NCBI RefSeq assembly: GCF_009908195.1
Contig: NZ_JAAAHS010000001.1
Location: 1-64,000 of the forward strand
Reading direction: 5' to 3'
Source of the DNA: Streptomyces boluensis
Lineage (GTDB): Bacteria; Actinomycetota; Actinomycetes; Streptomycetales; Streptomycetaceae
Length of the DNA: 64,000 nt
Positions 1 through 8,008 of this stretch are shown here, piece after piece. Made by a program: the position numbers and the translations under genes. The notes below the pieces were generated by a model. That model saw only the letters and a program-made list of their open reading frames with translations, was not told where the DNA came from and did no database searches. Within the stretch, counting starts at the first letter, position 1. The number at the start of each line of letters is the position of its first letter.

Positions 1-879
1 CTCCCCCTCCCCCGCCGCCACGAACTCCGCCCGCCCGAAGACGACATCGGCGAAGTGGACGCCGTAGCCGAGGGTGCCGGGCTCGGCGAGTTCGGCGACG
101 AGGCGGCGGCGGTGCTCGGCGGAGCGGTCGGCGTCGACATCGGGCCCCGCGGACCACTCCGGCCGGCCGATCTGCACGGGCGAGTGCAGGGCGTCGCCGA
201 ACGCGATCAGCCTGCGCCCGCCGGACTCGATGACGTACGCGGTGTGGCCGACGGTGTGGCCGGGCGTCGCGAGGACCCGTACGCCCGGGAAGATCTCCTC
301 CCCGTCGACGACGGTACGGGCGCGGGGTTCGAGGGCCGCGAGTATCTCCTCGGTGATCCCGTGCTCGGCGGGGATGCGGTGGCGGCCGTTCCACTCGTCG
401 GCGCCGAAGAGGTACGCGGCGCCGGCGAGGGCGGGCCGGCCGTCGCCGCCCGGCGCGGGATGCCAGGCCCAGCCGATGTGGTCGGTGTGCAGATGGGTCA
501 CCGCCACGGCCTCGATCTCACCCGGCACCCGCCCCAACTCCGCGAGGTTGTCAAGGAGTCGGCCGCCGTGGATGGCACCGATCCAGGGGTTCTCCGGGTC
601 GGCGGGCGCGGCGTCGGGGCCGAAGCCGGAGTCGATGAGCAGCGCACGGTCCCCGTACTCCACGAGGAGTCCGCCGATCCCGGCGACCAGGTAGCCCTCG
701 GGGTCGAGATGGTCGGCGTACCGCACCCAGTCCTCGGCGGTCGACGCGGGGAACCAGCCGCGCGGCCTCAACTGCACGGCGCCGTCCGGGACATGGCTGA
801 TTCGGAGATCGCCGAGGTGGAAGGTACGGGCACGGGAAGGGCGGCGCAGCCGCTCGCCCTGAACGGTAGTGGCAGGCAT
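1..879 (-). CDS. MBL-fold metallo-hydrolase (3' end cut by window edge)
   Basis: Cytoplasmic metallo-beta-lactamase-fold hydrolase; substrate unknown. The ATG is at 879-877 and the frame stays open to the window edge (293 residues visible, near the usual family length, so little is missing). The zinc signature H129-x-H131-x-D133-H134 is followed by GW. Further downstream TPGHTVGH, FGDALH and a late GVHFAD histidine supply the remaining metal ligands. No signal peptide is seen. It is divergent from a MarR-type gene 84 bp away, and the gap carries two inverted repeats, so control by that regulator is likely. The mRNA appears leaderless (-10 TAACCT, 6 nt from the ATG). MBL/MarR pairs often handle xenobiotics or lactones, but nothing here identifies the substrate. 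Confidence 0.85.
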   Translation of the reverse strand, partial: MPATTVQGERLRRPSRARTFHLGDLRISHVPDGAVQLRPRGWFPASTAEDWVRYADHLDPEGYLVAGIGGLLVEYGDRALLIDSGFGPDAAPADPENPWIGAIHGGRLLDNLAELGRVPGEIEAVAVTHLHTDHIGWAWHPAPGGDGRPALAGAAYLFGADEWNGRHRIPAEHGITEEILAALEPRARTVVDGEEIFPGVRVLATPGHTVGHTAYVIESGGRRLIAFGDALHSPVQIGRPEWSAGPDVDADRSAEHRRRLVAELAEPGTLGYGVHFADVVFGRAEFVAAGEGE

Positions 880-885
880 GGAAAA

Positions 886-926
886 AGGTTATAGCTCGAA
901 TCATTAGAGCTGCAACTATTTCAGCT
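886..926. promoter_or_regulatory. Divergent promoter/operator between MBL and marR
   Basis: Two overlapping inverted repeats share one architecture: AGCTC-N9-GAGCT (893-911) and AGCTG-N9-CAGCT (908-926). The left one overlaps the MBL promoter (minus-strand -10 TAACCT at 891-886). The right one lies just upstream of the marR promoter. Same arm length and spacing and a location between divergent genes suggest a dimeric regulator bound at two phased sites, probably the adjacent MarR protein. Seen: the repeats. Inferred: the binding protein. Confidence 0.6.
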
Positions 927-950
927 GAACGCTTTCGCTTCCCGCTTGCG

Positions 951-956
951 TACGAT
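951..956 (+). promoter_or_regulatory. marR -10 box, leaderless start
   Basis: TACGAT ends 7 nt before the ATG at 964 and no Shine-Dalgarno sequence is present, so a leaderless transcript is expected. No convincing -35 is visible. Confidence 0.5.
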
Positions 957-963
957 GGGACGC

Positions 964-1365
964 ATGGCAACCGAACGGCAGCTCTGCGGACTGGTCACCG
1001 GACTGGCCCGGCAGATCGAGGCGCATGTGCGCGACCGCGCCGGCACGCTCGGCCTGACCGCGTCGCAGGCCATCGCACTGCGCGAGCTGACGGGCCCGCT
1101 GACCCTGCGCGAGCTCTCCGGGCGCATGGGCTGCGAGCCGTCCAACGCGACGTTCGTCTCGGACCGCCTGGAGGAACAGGGCCTGGTCGAGCGCCGCCCG
1201 CACCCCCAGGACCGCCGCGCCAAGCAACTCGTCCTCACGGACAAGGGCACAGAGCTGCGCGAACAACTCCTCGCGCGCTTCGCCGAGGGCTCCCCGCTCG
1301 CCCCGCTCACCCAGCAGGAACAGGACCGGCTGCACGCGCTGCTGCTACGGGCGGTCTCCTCGTAA
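964..1365 (+). CDS. MarR family transcriptional regulator
   Basis: Winged-helix DNA-binding regulator of 133 aa. The frame is open further upstream (946), but the ATG at 964 fits the leaderless -10 box. The winged HTH runs from about residue 45 (LTLRELSGRMGCEPSNATF) through the wing RRPHPQDRRAKQLVLT at about 80-95, matching the MarR signature DxRxxxLxLT. Flanking helices would form the dimer interface. It is divergent from the MBL hydrolase and likely represses that gene and itself through the inverted repeats at 893-926. Ligand unknown. Confidence 0.9.
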   Translation: MATERQLCGLVTGLARQIEAHVRDRAGTLGLTASQAIALRELTGPLTLRELSGRMGCEPSNATFVSDRLEEQGLVERRPHPQDRRAKQLVLTDKGTELREQLLARFAEGSPLAPLTQQEQDRLHALLLRAVSS

Positions 1366-1403
1366 CCTGGCGCGTACCCGTGGGCGAGGACGCGGAACGC
1401 TGA

Positions 1404-1955
1404 GTCACCCGCACCGGCTGCCGCCGCGTCCTGCCCTGGGAACAGGCCAAGCAGACGACGTACGACCTGGCGGTATCGGCGAGCTACGGCGGTGAACTGG
1501 GCGCGACCCAGGGCGACTTGGCCGTATTGCCCCATGGTGTCGGCTGCGGTGAGGGCTGCAAACGCCGAACGCCGGTCCTCGGCCCCGGTTTTCGGGTCGT
1601 CGCCGGACTGGCTCCTGGAAGACGGGCGTCCGCTCGCCTCGGCCACCGTCCTCTCGCACCCCGAACAGCTAGCGCGTCTGGTGGACCGCGAGCGGCTGGC
1701 GGGTCTCGACGCGATCCCTCCGCTCGAAGGCCGGCGCCAGGCTCTGATCGCGGCCGACTGCGTGGTCGGTGACCACTCCAGCGTCACGTAGTACGCGGCG
1801 TCCATCGGCACCCCGTACTCCTCGGAGCATCACCGCAGGAGGACCTCGCCCGGCTCTCCCCCGTGGCCGCCCTCGGCCGCACGGCACCCCGCCTGGTGCG
1901 CCGCGGCCGCCTGCGGTCCCGACAGCCACCCTCGCCGCCCGGCTCGGCAGACCCA
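1404..1955 (+). pseudogene. Broken CDP-glycerol glycerophosphotransferase-like gene
   Basis: Translated pieces in successive frames resemble a Streptomyces family annotated as CDP-glycerol glycerophosphotransferase or 'translation factor-like' (recalled pattern, not searched). The first piece, from about 1428, contains VLPWEQAKQTTYDLAVSAS and VLPHGVG. After a frameshift near 1560 comes SPDWLLEDGRPLASATVLSHP, then RRQALIAADCVVGDHSSVT. An in-frame TAG follows at 1789, then YAASIGTP, and after another shift EDLARLSPVAALGRTAPRL. About 100 residues between the LSHPEQL and GRRQALIAAD blocks are missing. Frameshifts, a stop and a deletion make this a dead gene. It ends against the 45-bp repeat at 1957. 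Confidence 0.65.
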
Positions 1956-1956
1956 G

Positions 1957-2001
1957 GACATGAAAAAGCCCCAGGTCACGGCGAGTGTGTCCTGGGGCTG
2001 A
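1957..2001 (-). repeat. 45-bp direct repeat, copy 1; acts as lectin terminator
   Basis: It matches 4616-4660 at 44 of 45 positions. Read on the minus strand it is a rho-independent terminator (AGCCCCAGG stem, CCTGGGGCT, then T5) starting 11 nt after the lectin stop codon. The other copy is the terminator of tRNA-Thr. The duplication brackets 2002-4615. Confidence 0.9.
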
Positions 2002-2012
2002 GGAAGTGGACC

Positions 2013-2966
2013 TCAGGAGAGGGTGTCCTTGAGCTTCAGGAAGCCGCGCTGGACAACCCACTGCTGGTTGGTGTTGGTGCTGGTGCACCGGTAGATGCGG
2101 ACGTTGTCGTTGTTGTTGCGGGTGCCGCCGCCATCCAGGCACATCTCATTGCCGGTGCCGATCGTGTCCTTCACCACGATCTGCCCTTCGCGGGCGACCC
2201 ACTGCTGGTTGCTGGAAGCCACACATCCGCGGATACGGACGTTCTGGCCGTTGGTGCGACCGCCCGCGACGCTCAGACACATCTCGCTGCCGGTGCCGAT
2301 CGTGTCCTCGACCTTGATCTGACCGCCTTCGATCACGAACCGCTGGTTGGTGTGGTCGAGGCAGTCGTAGATCCGGGCGTTGTCGTCGGAGTTGCGGGTA
2401 TTGCCGATGTCCAGGCACATCCCCTTGGGGGCCGGGGGCGGGAAGGCCTCCGAGTTCCACTTGAGGTTCCTGGCGAAGGTGTTGTTCGAGCCGTGCCACA
2501 GGTAAGCCTGCACGCGGCTGCCCGTCGTGGTGGGCGCGTGCTCAATGACATAGCCCGTGGCGACGTTCTTGATCAGCTTGGTCGCCGGGTCGTACGTCCA
2601 CTTGAGGTTGCGGGCGAAGGTGTTGTTCGAGTCGTGCCAGGCCGTCAGCTGCACCCGGTTGTCCGTCTGGCCGGGAGCGTGCTCAAGGACATGGCCCGTG
2701 GCGACGTTCTTGATGTGCTGGGTCTGCGGGTCGTACGTCCACTTGAGGTTGCTGGCCGTGTTGTTCGGGTCGTGCCAGAGCGTGACGTTGACCCGCTGGC
2801 CGCTGGAGCCCGGGGCGATCTCCAGGACGTAGCTGGTCTCCAGGTTCTCGATCGTGTCCGCCGGCCCGGGTACGGCGAGGGCGGCCGGGGCCTGGAACAC
2901 GGAGAGGGCCACCAGTGCGGTCGTCAGGACTGCGATGACGCGCGCGGTGAGGTTCTTCAGGAGCAT
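2013..2966 (-). CDS. Secreted ricin-type (beta-trefoil) lectin-like protein
   Basis: Predicted secreted carbohydrate-binding protein of 317 aa. Residues 1-32 form a Sec signal peptide ending ALA. Residues 40-172 hold three repeats of about 45 aa built on VLE-APG, RV-L-WHDSNNT, NLKW and IKNVATG. Residues 182-317 hold three ricin-B repeats beginning MCLD or MCLS and ending in QxW/QxF signatures (QRF 208-210, QQW 254-256, QQW 301-303), each followed by IKVEDTIGTG-like spacers. Two trefoil-like units of different families are therefore joined, with no catalytic domain. It is monocistronic with its own terminator (1957-2001). It lies inside the segment flanked by 45-bp repeats, so it may be acquired. 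Ligand unknown. Confidence 0.85.
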   Translation of the reverse strand: MLLKNLTARVIAVLTTALVALSVFQAPAALAVPGPADTIENLETSYVLEIAPGSSGQRVNVTLWHDPNNTASNLKWTYDPQTQHIKNVATGHVLEHAPGQTDNRVQLTAWHDSNNTFARNLKWTYDPATKLIKNVATGYVIEHAPTTTGSRVQAYLWHGSNNTFARNLKWNSEAFPPPAPKGMCLDIGNTRNSDDNARIYDCLDHTNQRFVIEGGQIKVEDTIGTGSEMCLSVAGGRTNGQNVRIRGCVASSNQQWVAREGQIVVKDTIGTGNEMCLDGGGTRNNNDNVRIYRCTSTNTNQQWVVQRGFLKLKDTLS

Positions 2967-3240
2967 CGCGTTGCTTCCTGCTTCGGTTGTGTGAGTGAGA
3001 CGCTCGCGATCATCAGAGGGATCTGCGGAATAAGCGACCAGGCGAAACGATCAAGTAATCAGTCCGTGTCGGACATTTACTCCGCTTGGGTCCACCAAAC
3101 GTCCAAACACAACAGACCAGTGCATGTGTCCGGTGTCACCGAATCTTGAGCTCGCGCCGCGCCGCGCGGCCCGCGACAGCGGGTCAACGGCAATGTGCGG
3201 AAGCTTCGCACTTCGGGATCAGATTTCCGTCGACCTAAAA
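2967..3240. other. Lectin upstream region, no gene seen
   Basis: Comparatively AT-rich for this genome and presumably holds the lectin promoter. Small open frames lack coding bias or ribosome sites. Confidence 0.5.
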
Positions 3241-3277
3241 CGCAGTCCCGTCAGCCCTGGGGACTGACGGGACTGCG
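3241..3277 (-). terminator. Hairpin terminator of the small secreted protein gene
   Basis: A perfect 14-bp stem (CGCAGTCCCGTCAG, loop 3255-3263) lies 57 nt beyond the stop of the minus-strand gene at 3335. There is no T-run, so it could act in both directions. Confidence 0.75.
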
Positions 3278-3334
3278 GCGGCTTCAGAGAGTTTCGGGAT
3301 TCACTGCTGTTCCTGATCCCTTAACTAAGCCCAT

Positions 3335-3754
3335 TCAGTTGGAGAAGGTGTGGACGCTGATGACCTTCGCACAGATCGCGTACGAATGGAGCGTTCCGGA
3401 ATTACCGGAGTCCATGTTGGTGGCGAAGGCCCACCACTTCTGCCCGCTGATCGGCTGGGATGAGGTGAGCTGGTACAGGTCGGCACGCGAGCTGCCTGCC
3501 GTGACGTTGGCGCCGCCCCCGGTGAGGACCTCGCCATCGGGGCACTCGGCTACGGACACGGCCCGGCCGGGGTAGCCGCCGCTCGGCGCCGGAATCGTCG
3601 AAACCTGTCCCCTCACCAGGTGCGGAACCCCGATCGACGGGTCAATCGGAACCTTCCGCGCTGTCGAGGCGTCCCCCTGTGAGGCGGCGTTTCCCACGCC
3701 GGCCATTCCGAGCATCGCGACTGAAATCGCGGCCACTGCGATCTTCTTACGCAC
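3335..3754 (-). CDS. Small secreted protein of unknown function
   Basis: 139 aa with a clear Sec signal peptide (MRKK, hydrophobic core, GNA cleavage site near residue 23). The mature part has only two cysteines (AECPDG and YAICAK), likely one disulfide. A conserved-looking core (CPDGEVLTGGGANV, then SxP, KWWAFATNM and YAICAK) resembles a small-exported-protein pattern common in Streptomyces with no known role. No enzyme motif is seen. It is monocistronic, and its 3' hairpin supports expression. It lies inside the repeat-flanked segment. Confidence 0.7.
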   Translation of the reverse strand: MRKKIAVAAISVAMLGMAGVGNAASQGDASTARKVPIDPSIGVPHLVRGQVSTIPAPSGGYPGRAVSVAECPDGEVLTGGGANVTAGSSRADLYQLTSSQPISGQKWWAFATNMDSGNSGTLHSYAICAKVISVHTFSN

Positions 3755-4086
3755 AGTTTTTCCTACTCGCTCGTTCGAAGAGTTCTCGCGTCAGCGTGAA
3801 CTCGCGAAATATGTAGCACGGTTGGAAAGGTTCAAAATGCCGGGCTCGCCGCGCCGAATGGCCGGAGAATCGACTCCCTCGCCGGGATTTCCCTTGGCGT
3901 GTCTACGGATTTAGCCACCAACCGCTCCCAGCGGACCCCGTTTCCATGAATTACAAGTTCAGCCGAATGCGGTAGCCGTAGCGAGTGCCCGTGAGCGGCC
4001 GCGCTGATCCGACAGGGCACCCGTCTTGCCCAAGTTCGGTCGGCGCGGGGAGTGTTGGGCAGCCGCCGCAGGTTGAGCAACTGGAT
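3755..4086. other. Intergenic, no supported gene
   Basis: Holds the presumed promoter of the small secreted protein. An 82-codon minus-strand frame (4080-3832) has no ribosome site and no recognisable family and is not accepted. Confidence 0.5.
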
Positions 4087-4390
4087 TCTGTTCCGGGACC
4101 ACCGGGGTACTGGTGTGTCGATGGGGGCCCGGTCTCTGGTTGGGTACGGGGTGGCGGCCGGTGATGACGTCTCGGGCTGCGATGCGTACAGCGTCGGCGG
4201 ATCGGTCTTCGGCTCGGACCTGGGAGCGCTGGGCTCGGGCGAACGCCCCTGATGCGGCGGGGAGTTCGGCTCGCAGGCCTTCAGGGGCGCGCTGCGCGGT
4301 CGCTTCGATCAGTTCGGCGAGGGCTGCGATGTGGGCTCGGGCCCGCGCGTCGCCGCCTTCGCCCCCGGGGAGCCCGCCATGAGACCGCCG
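4087..4390 (-). pseudogene. Possible relaxase C-terminal remnant
   Basis: One minus-strand frame reads like the alanine-rich C-terminal helix region of actinobacterial MobA/relaxase proteins: ARAHIAALAELIEATAQRAP, FARAQRSQVRAEDR, then ADAVRIAARDVITG. It lacks an intact start, the catalytic domain and a sensible end. The recall is low-specificity because alanine-rich helical proteins look alike. If correct, it is debris of a mobilizable element beside tRNA-Thr. Confidence 0.35.
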
Positions 4391-4615
4391 AATCCCTCGC
4401 CACCGTACGGACGTTGTGGGGCGAGCTGCTGCTCGCGATCGAGTCCCCGCCGTCGGCCGAGGGATGGCCGCCGATCCATGAGTCGAGCAGGTCGCACAGA
4501 TTGCTCTCGCTCACGTTGCCGGGAAGCCTGCCGAGGCGGTTGCAAATCAGGATGGCCACGCAACGGCCACACATGAGGACGCGAAGATCATCGCGTTCCG
4601 CCCCTGCCGGGTTCC
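4391..4615. other. Decayed coding-like sequence
   Basis: The plus strand contains ETAESLATVRTLWGELLL followed by PPSAEGWPP, which looks protein-like. It has no start or ribosome site and runs into the 45-bp repeat. Probably another fragment of the same decayed insertion; no family is claimed. Confidence 0.3.
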
Positions 4616-4660
4616 GACATGAAAAAGCCCCAGGTCACGGCGAGTGAGTCCTGGGGCTGA
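4616..4660 (-). terminator. tRNA-Thr terminator = 45-bp direct repeat, copy 2
   Basis: On the minus strand, five nt beyond the tRNA 3' end, a 9-bp GC stem (AGCCCCAGG/CCTGGGGCT) is followed by TTTTT. It is nearly identical to the terminator behind the lectin gene (1957-2001), with one mismatch in the loop. Confidence 0.9.
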
Positions 4661-4664
4661 TCCG

Positions 4665-4738
4665 AGCCGCCTTCGGGATTCGAACCCGAGACCTACGCAT
4701 TACGAGTGCGTTGCTCTGGCCATCTGAGCTAAGGCGGC
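4665..4738 (-). tRNA. tRNA-Thr(CGT)
   Basis: 74-nt cloverleaf. The acceptor stem GCCGCCT pairs with AGGCGGC. The T-loop is GGTTCGAATCC, the anticodon loop carries CGT (reads ACG), and the CCA is not encoded. Its 3' flank (left side) is the terminator duplicated at 1957, making this locus a likely past integration hotspot. Confidence 0.97.
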
Positions 4739-4945
4739 AAGCTGCGGAGATGAGGGATTCTCCCGCAGGGAGAGGTTCGCATCAGCAGCGGCGATAAGTC
4801 TACAGGGTTAGAAGGGGTGCCCCTGACCACCCCTGATCGAGGCCCCGCGCCCGGCCCACGGAAGCCCGGAACGCCGCCCGCGCAGGCCTCAGCCGGGCTC
4901 AGCGGCAGCACCGGCGCCCCGCAACAGCGCAGCGCAGCGCCTCCC

Positions 4946-6484
4946 TCAACACTTCTTCGCCTCCGCCGGAGCCTTCCCCTCCAAGAGGTAGCTGTTGATC
5001 GCGCCGTCGATGCAGTCGCTGCCCCGGCCGTACGCGGTGTGGCCGTCGCCGTCGTAGGTGAGGAGGCGGCCGGTGTCCAGCTGGTCGGCGAGGGACTCGG
5101 CCCACTTGTACGGGGTGGCCGGGTCGCGGGTGGTGCCGACCACGACCATCGGGGCCGCGCCCTCGGCCTTGATGGAGTGCGGCTCGCCGGTCGCCTTGGC
5201 CGGCCAGTACGCGCAGTTCAGGGAGGCCCAGGCGAGGCCCTCGCCGAAGACCGGGGAGGCCTTCTCGAACTCCGGCACCGCCTTCTCCACCTCGTCCGGG
5301 GACGTGAACGCGGCAGGCAGGTCAAGGCAGTTCACGGCGGCGTTGGCGAACATCAGGTTCGCGTACTTCCCGTCGCCGTCCCGCTCGTAGTAGCTGTCGG
5401 CGAGTGAGAGCAGGCCCGCGCCGTCCTTGTCCTGGATGGCCGTCGCGAGACTGTCGCGCAGCTGCGGCCAGGCGCCCTCGTCGTACATCGCGGCGATCAC
5501 CCCGGTCGTGGCCAGGGACTCGCCCAGCTCACGGTCCATGCCGGTCGGGATCGGGGCCTTGTCCAGGGTGCGGAAGAACTGCTTCATGCGCTTGCCCGCC
5601 TCCGCCGGGGTGCCCGTGCCGAGCGGGCAGTCCTTGTGGGCCACGCAGTCCTTGGCGAAGGACTGGAACGCGGTCTCGAAGCCCTCCGTCTGCTCCAGGT
5701 TCATCTGCCGCGCGGGCAGCGACGGGTCCATCGCGCCGTCGAGCACCAGCCGCCCGGTGCGCGACGGGTAGAGGCTCGCGTATGTGGCGCCCAGGAACGT
5801 GCCGTACGAAGCGCCCACGTACTGGAGCTTCTTGTCACCGAGGACCTCGCGCAGCACGTCCATGTCGCGGGCCGCCGCCACCGTGGAGACATGCGGCAGG
5901 ACCTTGCCGGACTTCTGCTCGCAGCCCTTCGCGAACCCCTTGTAGGCGGTGACGAGTTGATCCGTCTCCGCCTGGTCGTCGGGGGTCACGTCGGTCTGGG
6001 TGTACGCGTCCATCTGCTTGCCGTCGAGGCACTCGACGGGCTCGCTGCGGGCCACGCCGCGCGGATCCACGGCCACCATGTCGTACTGCGCGCGGACCGG
6101 CTCGGGGTAGCCGATCGCGGCGTACGCCTGGAGGTACTCGATCGCGGAGCCGCCCGGTCCGCCCGGGTTGACCATCAGCGAGCCGAGCCGCTTGCCGGGG
6201 CTCGTGGCCTTCTTGCGGGCGACGGCGAGCTTGATGTCGCCCTCCTGCGGCTTCTCGTAGTCGAGCGGCGCCTTCATCGACGCGCACTCGAACCCCGGCA
6301 CACCGCACTCGCGCCAGTTCAACTTCTGCTCGTAGTACCCCGCCAGGGCCTTCGGGGTCTGCGTCGGCAGCGCGGACTCCGAGGCGTTGGACGGCGAACT
6401 GCCCGACGAGCAGCCCGAGACCAGCAGCGCGGCCGCGGTGAGGAGAGTGCCGCCGGTGCGGATGATGTGACGCCTGGTGTCCAT
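4946..6484 (-). CDS. Lipoprotein alpha/beta hydrolase, TAP-like tripeptidyl aminopeptidase family
   Basis: Exported serine hydrolase of 512 aa resembling Streptomyces SlpD/SlpE/Tap proteases. The N-terminus has twin arginines, a hydrophobic stretch and the lipobox VSGC, so it is membrane-anchored outside the cell. The alpha/beta-hydrolase core has MVNPGGPGGS as oxyanion region and nucleophile GAS226YG, with D454 in TTRDPATPY and H482 in DGHTAYG forming the triad. The C-terminal TAP-like domain is rich in cysteines (NCLDLP, NCAYWP, SDCIDG). The start is set at the ATG 6484 rather than an upstream ATG at 6520, because a -10 TACGCT ends 6 nt before it (leaderless). Likely releases N-terminal di/tripeptides. 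Confidence 0.9.
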   Translation of the reverse strand: MDTRRHIIRTGGTLLTAAALLVSGCSSGSSPSNASESALPTQTPKALAGYYEQKLNWRECGVPGFECASMKAPLDYEKPQEGDIKLAVARKKATSPGKRLGSLMVNPGGPGGSAIEYLQAYAAIGYPEPVRAQYDMVAVDPRGVARSEPVECLDGKQMDAYTQTDVTPDDQAETDQLVTAYKGFAKGCEQKSGKVLPHVSTVAAARDMDVLREVLGDKKLQYVGASYGTFLGATYASLYPSRTGRLVLDGAMDPSLPARQMNLEQTEGFETAFQSFAKDCVAHKDCPLGTGTPAEAGKRMKQFFRTLDKAPIPTGMDRELGESLATTGVIAAMYDEGAWPQLRDSLATAIQDKDGAGLLSLADSYYERDGDGKYANLMFANAAVNCLDLPAAFTSPDEVEKAVPEFEKASPVFGEGLAWASLNCAYWPAKATGEPHSIKAEGAAPMVVVGTTRDPATPYKWAESLADQLDTGRLLTYDGDGHTAYGRGSDCIDGAINSYLLEGKAPAEAKKC

Positions 6485-6490
6485 CCGGCG

Positions 6491-6496
6491 AGCGTA
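6491..6496 (-). promoter_or_regulatory. -10 box of the TAP-like hydrolase, leaderless
   Basis: Minus-strand TACGCT with a 6-nt gap to the ATG at 6484; no Shine-Dalgarno sequence. Confidence 0.5.
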
Positions 6497-6597
6497 TCCG
6501 GAGCGTGGCAGGACGTGCACATTCCGTGGCCGCGAGGCCCGTACGAGTGATCCCGAGAGCCCAGGTCCCCGAGGCCCACGACCCGAGTGGGCGTCCC

Positions 6598-7803
6598 TCA
6601 GCCCCGTCTCAGGGACACGGCCATCGCCTCCACCGCGAGCAGCGGGGCCACATTGCGGTCAAGTGCCGTACGGCAGGCGGCGATCGACTCGATACGGCGC
6701 AGCGTCGTCTCCGGCGAGGTGCCGCGCGCGATGCGGTCGAGGGCGTCGCGCATCTCCGTATTGGCGAGGGCGACGCTGGAGCCGAGCTGGAGCGCGAGCA
6801 CATCGCGGTAGAAGGCCGTGAGGTCGACCAGGGCGAGGTCGAGGCTGTCGCGCTGCGTGCGCGTTCTGCGGCGCTTCTGCTTGTCCTCCAGGTCCTTCAT
6901 CACGCCGGCGGTGCCACGCGGCATCCGGCCGCCCTGCGCCGCGCCGAGCGCCGCCTTCAGCTCCTCGGTCTCCTTGGTGTCGATCTCCTCGGCGACCTGC
7001 TTGGCGTCCTCCGACGCCGCGTCGATCAGCTCCTGCGCGGCCTTCAGGCAGCCGCCGATGTCGTCCACCCGCAGCGGGAGTTTGAGCACGGCCGCTCTGC
7101 GCGCGCGGGCGCGCTCGTCGGTGGCCAGGCGGCGGGCCCGGCCGATGTGGCCCTGGGTGGCGCGGGCCGCGGCGGCCGCGACCTCCGGCTCGATGCCGTC
7201 CCTGCGGATCAGGATGTCCGCGACCGCGTCCACCGGCGGGGTGCGCAGCGTCAGGTGGCGGCAGCGGGAGCGGATCGTGGGCAGCACATCCTCGAGGGAC
7301 GGCGCGCACAGCAGCCACACAGTGCGCGGAGCAGGCTCCTCCACGGCCTTCAGGAGGACGTTCCCCGCGCCTTCGGTGAGGCGGTCGGCGTCTTCGAGGA
7401 CGATGACCTGCCAGCGTCCTGTGGCCGGCGAGAGCTGGGCCCTGCGCACCAGTTCGCGGGTCTCCTTGACGCCGATGCTGAGCATGTCCGTACGTACGAT
7501 CTCGACGTCCGCGTGCGTGCCGATCAGGGACGTGTGGCAGCCGTCGCAGAAACCGCAGCCGGGGACTCCGCCCAGGGCGCGGTCCGGGCTGACGCACTGG
7601 AGGGCGGCGGCGAAGGCACGGGCGGCGGTGGAGCGGCCGGAGCCGGGCGGGCCCGTGAACAGCCAGGCGTGCGTCATCTTGGAGGCCTCGGGAACGGCCT
7701 CGCCCGCCGCCTGCGCGGTCACCTGGGCGTCGGCGTCCCGGGCGGCGGCGGCGAGCTGCGTGCCGACGCGCTCCTGTCCGACCAGGTCGTCCCATACGGG
7801 CAT
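6598..7803 (-). CDS. holB: DNA polymerase III, delta' subunit
   Basis: Clamp-loader subunit that helps open and load the beta clamp during replication. 401 aa starting MPVWDDLVGQ at 7803, since SD-like GAGAGGCAGGGG lies upstream; an alternative start at 7827 is less likely. The AAA+ region has GPPGSGRSTAA, with Arg in place of the Walker A Lys, fitting a weak or inactive ATP site. A four-cysteine zinc finger follows (CVSPDRA, CGFCDGC), then the VLEDADRL Walker B-like strand and the sensor region RCRHLTLR. The C-terminal collar domain is helical. It is in the same orientation as tmk upstream and is a core replication gene of this block. Confidence 0.93.
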   Translation of the reverse strand: MPVWDDLVGQERVGTQLAAAARDADAQVTAQAAGEAVPEASKMTHAWLFTGPPGSGRSTAARAFAAALQCVSPDRALGGVPGCGFCDGCHTSLIGTHADVEIVRTDMLSIGVKETRELVRRAQLSPATGRWQVIVLEDADRLTEGAGNVLLKAVEEPAPRTVWLLCAPSLEDVLPTIRSRCRHLTLRTPPVDAVADILIRRDGIEPEVAAAAARATQGHIGRARRLATDERARARRAAVLKLPLRVDDIGGCLKAAQELIDAASEDAKQVAEEIDTKETEELKAALGAAQGGRMPRGTAGVMKDLEDKQKRRRTRTQRDSLDLALVDLTAFYRDVLALQLGSSVALANTEMRDALDRIARGTSPETTLRRIESIAACRTALDRNVAPLLAVEAMAVSLRRG

Positions 7804-8008
7804 GGCGCCCCTGCCTCTCCGCGACACCCCGCTGCTCCGGGCGCCGCATTCCTGCTGCTTACGCTGCGACGTCCATTGTGCGGCAGGGGTCTGACAGTCG
7901 ACGCCGCCCGCCGGAACGGAACCTCTCGTACCGCCCCGGCAGACCGCTATGCGCGACCGCTACCCACGCCCGCGCCCGGGCCCACGACCGGGCCCACGAC
8001 CACGATCG

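Noticed and set aside
55-894. 279-codon plus-strand frame
   Set aside because: Antisense shadow of the MBL gene, whose minus frame carries the zinc motif.
1863-3149. 428-codon plus-strand frame
   Set aside because: Runs antisense through the lectin gene and lacks any domain; its beginning only borrows pseudogene sequence.
3832-4080. 82-codon minus-strand frame
   Set aside because: No ribosome site, domain or coding bias evident.
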